From Pleurodeles waltl (lineage: Eukaryota > Chordata > Amphibia > Caudata > Salamandridae), in contig NC_090438.1 in NCBI RefSeq assembly GCF_031143425.1, positions 755,993,823-756,057,822 on the forward strand: 64,000 bases of DNA. Reading direction: 5' to 3'. Below are positions 11,286 through 20,164 of the stretch, in pieces. A program made the position numbers and the translations under genes. The notes below the pieces were generated by a model. It did no database searches, had not been told where the DNA came from, and was given only the letters and a program-made list of their open reading frames with translations. Numbering within the stretch: position 1 is the first letter of the stretch; each line of letters starts with the position of its first letter.

Positions 11286-13948
11286 ATGGCTACAGTGTCA
11301 GGGGAAAGGGCCCCTGCTTTCACTTCGGAGGAGTTGGAGAAACCAGTGGATGGGGTCCTCCCCTAGTACACGCAACTGTACGGTCCTCCAGACAAACAGG
11401 TGAGTACACTGTGAGCGTGCTGCATGGGCAATGCCTATTTAGAGATTTGTGGATGGAAGATACATGGGGGGGCTGAGGCCTCCATGTGCGGATGGTGAGT
11501 GTATGTGCGTCAGGGCATGGGTGGGAACTGGTGGGCAATGAGTATGACGGTCCGGACGGGTAAGTAATTTCCTTTCCCCCTGTACCATTCCTCTAGGTCA
11601 GCACCCACCAAAAGAAGGGTATTTGGCATGCCATCGCCAAGGACGTCCGGACCCTTGGGGTCTACCACAGACGGAGCACCCACTGCCGTAAAAGATGGGA
11701 GGACCTGCGCCGGAGTTGGATGGGCACTTGAGGGCATCACAGCAGCCACAAGGGGGTGAGTACACTCTCATTCAGCTGACTCTGCGCGCATTACAAGGTG
11801 TCTGGGTGGGGGAGGTGGGCAGTGGGTTCCCCTAGGCCAGGGCGAACTTGGTAGGCAAGGTCCCTTGTGAGGCAGGCTATGTGGCACCCCAACCCCACCA
11901 GTGGTTAGAGCCATCTACACCTGTGACCTGCAGGTGTGCAGCAATTGGTCTTAGCCCTCGCACCCCATGGTCAGCTGAAATGTCTAGGAACTGTCAGTGC
12001 ATGGCGTAGTGCACAGGGCTGCTCCATATGTGTTGTGTCCGCCAACGGTAGTGGTGTTGCATACACTGAACATGTCTTTCTTGTGTCTCCCCCCCCCCTT
12101 TTTGTGGTTTCCCTGTTCTTGTGTGCAATAGCATCATCAGGCGGAGGAGCATTGGCTCCAGAGCAGGAGGGAGCTGCAACCCACTTGGCCCAGGAGGGTG
12201 ATGCAACGGAGTCTGAAGCCACCAGTGGGACAGAGGGTGAGGGGAGCTTCACGGCGGGGACAGGAGCAGACAGCAGTGACAGCGACTGCTCCTCTGATGG
12301 GAGCTCACTTGCGGTGGCAGGCACCTCTGTGCCCACCGCATCAACTGGTACAGCCGCCACCTCCCCTACCAGCACAGCCCTCCCAGCAGCCACTCAGCGT
12401 GTATCCCATGCCGCTCACCCAGGAGGGTGGGCATCTCCTTCGCCCAGGCACCTCAGGCCCTGCCCCAGTCAGCCCTGCTGCCCTCAGTGAGGAGGCTATT
12501 GACCTCCTGAGATCCCTCACTGTTGGGCAATCTACCATTGTGAATGCCATCCAGGGTGTAGAGAGGCATTTGCAACAAACAAATGTATACCTGGAGGGCA
12601 TTCATTCTGGGCAGGCAGCCCAACGGAGAGCATTTCAGGCTCTGGCCTCAGCACTGATGGCAGCCATTGTCCCTGTGTCCAGCCTCCCCCTCCAACTTCC
12701 TCCACCCCGACCTAATCCCCTGTACCTCAGCCTATCCCAAGCACACCATCAGACCAGCATGCACACACCTCAACACACAAGAATGGACATGGCAAACATA
12801 AGCACCACACATCCCACAGGCACTCACACAAGCACCATCTCCATGCAGACACAGCAACATCCACTGCCTCCACTGTGTCCCCCTCCTCCACATCCTCCTC
12901 CTCCTCCCTCCCTGTCTCGTCTCCACTCACACCTGCATGCACTACATCCTCAGCCACTACCTCCATCACCAGCACGCCCATCTCCACACACCGCTCACGT
13001 GCACTCACCACCCTCACTACCATTCACACATCCCCAGTGTCCTCTTCCAGTGTGTCAGTGAGCCCTCCTCCCAAAGTACACAAACGCAGGCACACACCCA
13101 CCCAACAGCCATCCACCTCACAACAGCCTCCCGCCAATGCACCTTCACCCAAATTCAGCAGACGTACACATCCTACAACCACTACCTCTACCTCCACTCC
13201 CAAACCCCCTCCATCTTCCCGTCCCAGTGTGTCTAAAAAACTCTTCCTGGCTAACATTGACCTCTTCCCTACACCTCTCCCCCGTCCTTCACCTAGGGCC
13301 AGGCTTTCCTGGTCCCAGCCCAGCACCTCTGCCACCACATCCCCAAGCACAGTGGTGGCAGCAACTGCAGGGTCATTGTGTGCGCCACCCATCAGGGCTG
13401 CCAGTGTGCCACATAGCAAGGGCAAGAACATTCCGCCACCTGCCAATGTGAAAAAGGAGCCCACATCCCAGAGGGAGAAGCCGAAACTACCAGCCACCAA
13501 GGGCTCAGCAAAAACAAAAGGGGATAGTGGCAAGACAACTGCGGCACCATCAAAGGTGGGGAAGGGCCAAAAGCAGAAGAGCAGGTCAGGAGAGGGCATG
13601 GTGGCACCGACTGAGGGACCAGTGTCACACCTTCTGTCCATGACCACGCAAACCTGTATGGCGGCGAACAGCACTAGCTGCCCCGCCACCACATCCGCCA
13701 ACTGCACCGCCACCTGCACTGCCACCTGCACTGCCACCTGCACCGTCCCCGGCACGTCTACAGCCTCAGCGTCAGTCCCCAGCCTCTTCCCCAGTGGGAA
13801 GCCATCTGAGGCTGCAGGAGACTTCCTGCTTTGTCCCTCAGCAGGTGCTGACCCATGCACCGCCGCCAGCTGCCCTGCCACAGACACCGCCGCAAGCACC
13901 GCCACCGGCCCGGGGCGTCCGTGGACACTGACACCACCGCTGACATAG
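11286..13948 (+). pseudogene. Second Harbinger SANT/Myb-like protein, broken
   Basis: Exon 1 (11286-11400) begins MATVSGERAPAFTSEELEK, a SANT/Myb start, with an in-frame TAG near 11370. GTGAGT follows. Exon 2 starts after CTCTAG near 11597 and reads HQKKGIWHAIAKDVRTLGVY, then STHCRKRWEDLRR, the helix-turn-helix core. About 100 bases present in the copy at 20600-20720 are missing after that point. A GTGAGT donor is at about 11756 and an acceptor at about 12129. Exon 3 carries an acidic Ser/Gly-rich linker, a predicted helical segment (TIVNAIQGVERHLQQTNVYL, near 12540) and a long Ser/Thr/Pro-rich low-complexity tail to 13948, with at least two frame changes. It is distinct from Myb-like gene I in sequence and lies on the far side of the transposase. 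Role in transposition is unknown; DNA binding is inferred from the domain. Confidence 0.75.
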
Positions 13949-14177
13949 CTACCATCCCCAGTGGTCAGTCACCTGAGGCTGGAGGTGAGTTCCTGGACCC
14001 TGGGTAGCTTCCATGAGGCATGACTTCCATCACTGTTTGCACCTGCAGGTGGAATACGAAGCCGCAGCAGTGTGGGGTATGTCGCTGCCTCCATGGTGTA
14101 TCATGCTACCTGAACCTCGCCAATCTCGTGGCACGCACACCCAGATCAGGGAATTGTACCGGCCACACTACACGTGG

Positions 14178-14590
14178 AGCACTCTGGGCACCATGCCTCC
14201 TCCAGAACCAATGGAGTATCACATCCACTACCTCAGTCCTTGGCAGGATGAAGCACTCTGGGCACCAGGCCCCCTCCAGAACCCATGCAGTATCACATCC
14301 ACTACCTCAGTCCTTGGCACGATGAAGCACTCTGGACACAAGGCCCCCTCCAGAACCAGTGGAGAATTACATCCACTACCTCAGTCCTTGGCAGGATGAA
14401 GCACTCTGGGCACCATGCCCCCTCCAGAACCAGTGGAGTATCACATCCACTACCTCAGTCCTTGGCAGGATGAAGCACTCTGGGCACCAGGCCCCCTCCA
14501 GAACCAGTGGAGTATCACATCCACTACCTCAGTCCTTGGCAGGAAGAAGCACTCTGGGGACCAGGCCCCCTCCAGAACCAGTGGAGCCTG
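14178..14590 (+). repeat. Minisatellite, 74-bp period
   Basis: The word ACATCCACTACCTCAGTCC recurs at 14221, 14295, 14369, 14443 and 14517, exactly 74 bases apart, giving about 5.5 copies. Each unit also carries GCACTCTGGGCACCA and CCCCCTCCAGAACCA. It lies in the 3' part of Harbinger 1 downstream of the second SANT gene. Confidence 0.95.
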
Positions 14591-14599
14591 TTATCTACT

Positions 14600-14775
14600 T
14601 GGGAGACGGTGGCTTTGCACTCCCCAGGATAAAGCAGTGGGCAACCCACCCACTGGAGAGACTTGAGAGACTGTGGCTTTGCATTCCCCAGGATAAAGCA
14701 GTGGGCAAACCACCCACTGGAGAGACTTGAGAGACTGTGGCTTTGCACTCCCCAGGATATAGCAATGGGCATGGA
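14600..14775 (+). repeat. Minisatellite, 64-bp period
   Basis: The word GGTGGCTTTGCA / CTGTGGCTTTGCA recurs at 14607, 14671 and 14735, 64 bases apart. The unit contains CCCCAGGATAAAGCAGTGGG and ACCCACTGGAGAGACTTGA. It abuts the 74-bp array and has relatives in Harbinger 2 (23101-23380). Confidence 0.93.
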
Positions 14776-15616
14776 GCCCCCTCATACAGCAGTGGCATTG
14801 TGCGTTCATCAGGCTGAGGTGCCCCCCCTCCCCCTTCCCCTGAGGTGCCTGTATATTTTTGGTGTGATGCCCCAGCTATGTTCTCACCGTTTCGAGTCAG
14901 GTATCATGTGTGAGCTTCGCCCATGCATTTTGGGCCCAGTGGTCCACAGACAATGATTGGTACACTACCCGGACTTGTGTAGTTGGTGTACATATTTGTA
15001 TATACTGAATTTTGACTTTTGACTAATGGATTTTTAATGATTACAATTGTTAAAATAATTTCCTTTTGTCCTTGCATTCTTCCAGGCGGTGGGGTGGGGG
15101 TGTATATGTAAAGTGGATGCATGTATTTGTGTGTATGTTGTTGGGTGTGAGGGTGAGGGTGGGGGTGTCGCATATGTGTGTCACTCTCTTTCCTACCCCC
15201 CTCCCCTGTGTTGTAGGTGCAGTACTCACCGTAGTCGCCGCCGCCGCCTTTGGTACTCCTGGTAGAAGAGGAGGTAAACCCACATAGGTAACACCTGAAG
15301 TTGGGGCTCCATGGAATCCTGGTTCCTTGTTGGGTGTCGAGGGGTGAGTGGCTTCCCTTCTGTGTACTGTTTCCGCCGTGCTTTTGATAGCATCGGTTCC
15401 GCCCCGGAAAAGGTAGCGGATAGGCATCTTGAAATACCGTGGTCGGTACTTTGTCTTCCGCCTGTCTGTTGGCGGTTACCGCCGCAGTGTTTGTTTCTAC
15501 CGCCGTGGCGGTCGGAGTGTTAAAGTGGCTGTCTATGTTGGCGGTTTCCGCCACGGTCGTAATCCCATTTTGTTTCCAGCCGGCCTGTATGGGGTATTAA
15601 CGCCGCTTTAACACCG
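14776..15616. other. Right subterminal region of Harbinger 1
   Basis: No convincing gene is seen. From about 15230 to the end the sequence is crowded with CCGCC, GCGGT and ACCGC words in both orientations, unlike the flanking AT-rich DNA. Similar clusters occur at the left end (4175-4430) and in the right end of Harbinger 2 (23940-24190). They are candidate binding sites for the Myb/SANT or transposase proteins (inference). Confidence 0.55.
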
Positions 15617-15640
15617 ACCTCCAGGGTTGTAATGAGGGCC
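15617..15640 (-). repeat. Right terminal inverted repeat of Harbinger 1
   Basis: This is the inverted partner of 4157-4180 and is followed by TAA at 15641-15643. The same right end, slightly diverged, closes the second Harbinger at 24207. Confidence 0.92.
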
Positions 15641-15643
15641 TAA

Positions 15644-16309
15644 CTGTTTTATTATAAAAACATCTCTGTCCCTGGCATCTTAGAGGGGGTTCCAGCCAGA
15701 TGACTACTACTGCATGCTGTCTGACTTCGCTACAGCTGCTTGCTGAGTCTGCGGATTCCCTGGCCTACATGGGGATGGTGTCTCAATAGACAACAGGCTT
15801 CTCCACTACTGTCATACTCAGGTATGGGGGATGATGTCTTCATGGGAGGTACTGAAGGGTGGTTTAGAGCTAATCCTGCAGTGCTGTAACATAGAACATT
15901 AGTGGCATAGGCAGGAATCACACATCCTATATAGTGACAGTATGGTGGGACTTTTCTTTTTTTATTCTTGTCCTCATAATGCTACCATTGAGCACCAGCT
16001 GGATTACTGCCACCTCATGTGCTCGTGGTTGAACTCGTTATCACGTCCCTCTAGGCCATGAGATGGGATGAATTTCCCAGCCTAACTGAGTCAGAGGCAA
16101 CTAATCATCGGACAAAGGAACACATATCAAGCATATCAAAACTTCAGCAATTCCCAAAACCTTTCCCAATTCCCCTTTGCTTCTCTCCTTTCTACTTCCT
16201 TGAAAAAAAGTACAAATCTTTTCCATGCATGCCAAGTGGGAGACGAAGATTGTGCCCAACTCCTACAGATTTCTCTCCTTGCAAGTAGTACCAAATAAAA
16301 CACCAGGCC
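15644..16309. other. No gene recognised; possible L1 3' region
   Basis: This stretch lies between the Harbinger 1 right end and the L1 coding relic. A T-rich run at about 15952-15967 could be the poly(A) tail of the minus-strand L1, which would make 15970-16309 its 3' untranslated part. No target duplication was found. Confidence 0.4.
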
Positions 16310-17757
16310 TCAGTGGTGCTGATTGGAAATGAGGCAGTCTCCTTTCTGAGGCGCTATCCCTAACAAGATCAGATTGGGTCTCTCCTCCATAACAGTGCCC
16401 AAGGAGCGAGAAATAGTCTTACCCTCCGCTGTCCAAAATTCCTCCAATTTCGGGCAGGAGGCAAACATGTGCACATCTTCTGCCTCAATGCAGCCACACC
16501 ACTTACATATGCAGGTTGCACTGCCTCTTATCTTTGCCAGTTTATGGGGCATCCAATACGCTCTGTGCACAGTGAAAAAATGGTTTCTTCTTAGTGCAGA
16601 AGGCTTAGCTGCTGAATAAAATGTAGCAAAGGATACTTCCCATAAGTCCTCCAGCTCCTCATCCGGCAAGTATCCCCTCCACCGACATGTAATGATTGCA
16701 TCGAATCCTCCACTGCTAACAGAAGATGCTGGTACCACAGTGCCACTTCCTTCTTTAAGGCCCCTTGCATCTGGAGGTCTAATTCCATTTGACTTGGTTC
16801 AAGGCCCACACACCCCTGATTCTTAAGCTACCCGTTCACCTGATAGGTCTTGAAGCTACATACAGCCCCCTCTTTCTTGTTACTTCAAAACTCTCACATT
16901 AACCTTTGCCCATGGTAAACCAACAGTCCCCATCTAGTAACCCCGCTTTGTTTTAAAGGTACAGCTAGACTATCCAGTAAACACTCACGGGTCCAGGTGA
17001 GTCCCAGACAGGGGATACCCTACTATAAAACCCGATACCTAGTAGGGATCTAATTTCATACCAGGTGGTAGCTGCTGCCCGCAAATATTTCAGCCTGACT
17101 TTCTTAAAGAATTTTGGTATCCCAAATTTATAGGAGAAACCTTCCTTTGGTAAACCTGCAAGCATTGCTCCAAACATAACCCCCAATGGCAACTCATCCG
17201 GATTTAATAAGAGCATCCTATTATTCTTCAGCTGGAAAGCCCAACAATAGAGCTGCAGATCTGGGAGGTCCAGTCCTCCTAAGCCAACCCTCCTCCTCAA
17301 TTTTTTCCAAGGTAAGCGTATACCTTTGCTGGCCCAGATAAAATAGGTTATCTTCCCTTGCAGTTTTGAAATGGCTTTTTGTATCAAAGGTTAAGGGGAT
17401 ATTCCCAAACAAAAAGGTGATTTTTGGCAGGATGGACATCTGCACTAAATTGATCCGCCCATACATAGTGAGTGGAAAAGGACTCCACTTTTTTAACAAA
17501 ACTCGTACCTCGCTATCCATCTTCTCCAAGTTTATATCTGCCATTTTCCCAAATCCTGACATATTTATGACCAAATACTTCATCTCAGAAACCCTTCTTG
17601 GATCTCCACTATTAAAATTCCAGGTCATTATTTCTGTTTTATCGTTGTTTATCTCATAACCGGCAAGCTTTGAAAAAAACCCTGGCTACTCTCATAAGAT
17701 TCAGAAGGGTGAAGGTAACATCCGAGGTATATACTATCAGATCATCTGCATATAAGG
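16310..17757 (-). pseudogene. L1-type retrotransposon ORF2, 3' half, broken
   Basis: On the minus strand the reverse-transcriptase catalytic motif YADDLIVYTSD is at 17741 (ADD codons 17741-17752 region), so the frame enters inside the RT palm and everything upstream is missing. Next come EINNDKTEIMTWNF, the thumb segment with WSPFPLTMYGRINLVQMSIL, then GLGGLDLPDLQLYCWAFQL and finally a C-terminal Cys/His block CICKWCGCIEAEDVHMFASC near 16450-16510. These are in at least four frames, with an extra base in an A-run (T-run on the coding strand) at about 17673. The order and spacing fit the vertebrate L1 clade. Full-length L1 ORF2 is over 3.5 kb, so less than half remains. The left-hand edge abuts the 3' flank of Harbinger 1 and the right-hand edge abuts the truncated Harbinger 2. 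Confidence 0.88.
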
Positions 17758-17765
17758 CGATTTTG

Positions 17766-18104
17766 GACAATGTGCAGGAGAACAGGTGGCTGCAGGAGGG
17801 AGAGTACTAGGGGATCAGGGAGGACTTGCAGGCCATCAACACCACACTGGTCTCCATTGCAGGGGTGCTGGCAGAAATGGCCAACATTATGAGGGAGGCA
17901 GGCACACAACAGTGGTCCCCTCCCACTTCCCAGACATCTGAACTGCCTTCCACCTCCGCTGCCGCTAGTGGACAGGAGGCCCCACCACAGGTCCAAAAGG
18001 CCACCAGCACCCCTCCCCCTGCAGAAGGAGAACCACCCTGCAAACATTCCCTGCGATCCAGGCAGAAGTCAGAGACTATTGCCAAGACCCCTGCCAAGAA
18101 ATGA
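17766..18104 (+). pseudogene. C-terminal exon of Harbinger Myb-like protein I
   Basis: The reading frame gives EDLQAINTTLVSIAGVLAEM and then a Ser/Pro/Gln-rich spacer and the basic tail KHSLRSRQKSETIAKTPAKK before the stop at 18104. This matches the last third of the protein at 5930-6264. Everything upstream, including the Myb domain, was lost at the junction with L1. A stop (TAG) precedes the matching segment at about 17806. Confidence 0.85.
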
Positions 18105-18589
18105 GACTCTCCTGATTGTCACCCTTCTGTCCCACTCTGTCACCCTGTCTACCTTGAACTGCCATTGCTCCCCTTCCTATTTCCCCTTGGGCAATGCACC
18201 TGTGCTACAAATAGACTGGAATAATACCCTGGACTTTCCTCCATCATCACCCCATCCCAATGCACTTGCCCCTCTTCTTCTTAGCACCTCAATAAACACC
18301 CTTGTAAAAGAAAAACAAGTAGGAAGTATGTCACATGTTTTAAGTATGTATTCGTTAAATGAGGTTCAAACATTGCAATTGAACTGTACAGTACTGTTCA
18401 CATAGTAAAGACCTATAGTTGGCTGCAGTGATCACACCAGGAGCGATAGTGGGGCACCAACATCTGCAAAAATGAGTTGCCAAAGGGTGCAGTGAGTGGG
18501 CATAGAAGTGGGAAATAACAGCATGGAAGTGCCAAAGATAATTGAAAAAATGACAATGAAATGTGAAGTAACACTGTCTTACCTGTGTG

Positions 18590-19715
18590 TCATTGGAGGT
18601 ATTGTCGAATCACTGCAGTTCTGTTGTCCTCATCCTCATCCTCTGCCTCCTCATCCTCACTGTCCACAGGGTCCACTGCTGCCACACAGCCATCTCCAGC
18701 CTCCTCCTCCTGCAGAAAAGGCACATGGCGTCTCAAGGCAAGGTTGTGCAACATGCAGCATGCCACGATTATCTGTCAGACCTTCTTGGGTGAGTAACAA
18801 AGGAATCCCCCAGTTAGATGGAGGCACCTGAACCTGGCCTTCAGAAGGCCAAAGATACGTTCGATAATCCTTCTTGTTCGCCCATGTGCCTCATTGTAAC
18901 GTTCTTCTGCCTTTGTCCTGGCATTCCTCACAGGGGTCAGTAGCCATGGTAAGTTGGGGTAACCAGAGGCACCTGCAAATATCGAGGGACAACATTTAGG
19001 CACACACTATCCTATATGGCCCACAACATACCCATACACCAACATCTACTGGCTGGGAACCAGGGCTCACCTATTAGCCACACCCGATGCCTTTGTAGTT
19101 TGGCCATCACATTTGGGAAGCTGCTATTCCTCAGGATAAAGGCATCATGCACAGACCATGGGTACTTAGCATTGACATGGGAGATGTACTGGTCCGCCAA
19201 GCACACAATCTGGACATTCAAGGAGTGAAAACTCTTTCGATTTCTGAACACCTGTTCATTTTGTTGGGGGGAGGGACAAATGCAATATGTGTTCCATCAA
19301 TTGCCCCAATTATGTTGGGGATATGTCCCATTGCATAGAAGTCAGCCTTCACTGTGGCCAAATCCTCCACCTGGGGGAAAACAATGTAGCTGCATATGTG
19401 TTTAATCAGGGCAGACAACACTCTTGTCAGCACTATTGAGAACATTGGCTGTGACATTCCTGCTGCCAAGCCCACTGTCACTTGGAAAGAACCAGTTGCC
19501 AGGAAATGGAGCACAGATAGGACTTGCAAAAGAGGGGAGATCCCAGTGGGGTGACGGATAGCAGATATCAGGTCAGGCTCCAATTGGGCACGCAGCTCCG
19601 TGATTGTGGCCCTGTCAGGTCTAAAGGTGAGGATAATGTACCTGTCCTCCATTGTTGCCAAGTCCACCAGGGGTCTGTACACAGGGGTATGTCTCCATCT
19701 CCTATTCATCCACAT
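18590..19715 (-). pseudogene. Harbinger DDE transposase (HARBI1-like), best copy
   Basis: A start is likely at 19713-19715 (MWMNRRWRHTPVYRPLVDLA) and the stop at 18590-18592. The catalytic acids can be placed: D1 in GAIDGTHIAF (codon 19296-19298), D2 in SVHDAFILRNS (19144-19146) and E in IIERIFGLLKARF (18860-18862). One frameshift in a C-run near 19265 separates D1 from D2. An intron of about 100 bp follows LIG (donor GTGAGC near 19073, acceptor TTTGCAG near 18976), at the same place as in copy 1. The C-terminus is acidic (EDEEAEDEDEDN) and ends RQYLQ. A single stop follows SPKK near 18778 (TGT to TGA change in the frame). About 350 codons, the usual size. So all three catalytic residues are present, but two lesions break the gene. 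Confidence 0.9.
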
Positions 19716-20164
19716 CGGTTGCAGTCTAAGGGGCAAAAGAGTGAGGAGCCGGTCACAAACTGAACATTGGAGTGACAACAGTACAATGTATGATGTTAAT
19801 TTGTAATGTATAAGTGGCATTTGTCCTGTATGTCCTATTTTGAACTGTGACCCAGTTATTAACCAGGGCCTTCCCCCTCCCCTCAAATGGCATTTGCCTG
19901 TCCTGTGTCGAGGGACAGATCGAAGTGAGGTAATTCCGCGCAGTTGCAGGAGGCAGTCGGGAACCGCCGTGCAACTCCTCATTGGTTATTATTGGGCCCT
20001 ATGTGGTACAGTGGCCAATGGTGCTGTATGCCGGCGGTGACAGTATGCACCGCCGCGGACGTGACCACCATTTTCTATCTGATCCCTCACTTCCTACCTG
20101 ACCTTCAACAGGAGAGGACCTACACTGCATTTGCTGCTGTGACCTGTGTCTGGAACCTACCACA

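Larger units (their letters stand above)
4157..15640 (+). mobile_element. Complete PIF/Harbinger transposon with three genes
   Basis: The ends are inverted repeats: the left begins GGCCCTCATTACAACCCTGG and the right, reverse complemented, agrees at 23 of 24 positions. A TAA stands immediately outside each end (4154-4156 and 15641-15643), the 3-bp target duplication usual for Harbinger. Inside are a Myb-like gene (+, 4751-6264), a HARBI1-type DDE transposase (-, 6747-7884) and a second SANT/Myb-like gene (+, 11286-13948). A solo LTR (7995-10982) splits the transposase from the third gene; without it and one target copy the element is about 8.5 kb, long for the superfamily. Minisatellites lie at 14178-14775 and the right subterminal region is full of GCGGT/ACCGC words. 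All three genes are disrupted, so this copy is dead by itself, though its ends look fit for mobilisation in trans. The match in gene layout to 17766-24207 confirms the structure. Confidence 0.92.

Noticed and set aside
13024..13905. 293-residue open frame on the minus strand
   Set aside because: It is the antisense of the Ser/Thr/Pro tail of the second SANT gene; low complexity and no motif.
14178..14775. CRISPR-like array
   Set aside because: Units are directly adjacent 74- and 64-bp tandem repeats with no unique spacers and in a vertebrate transposon.
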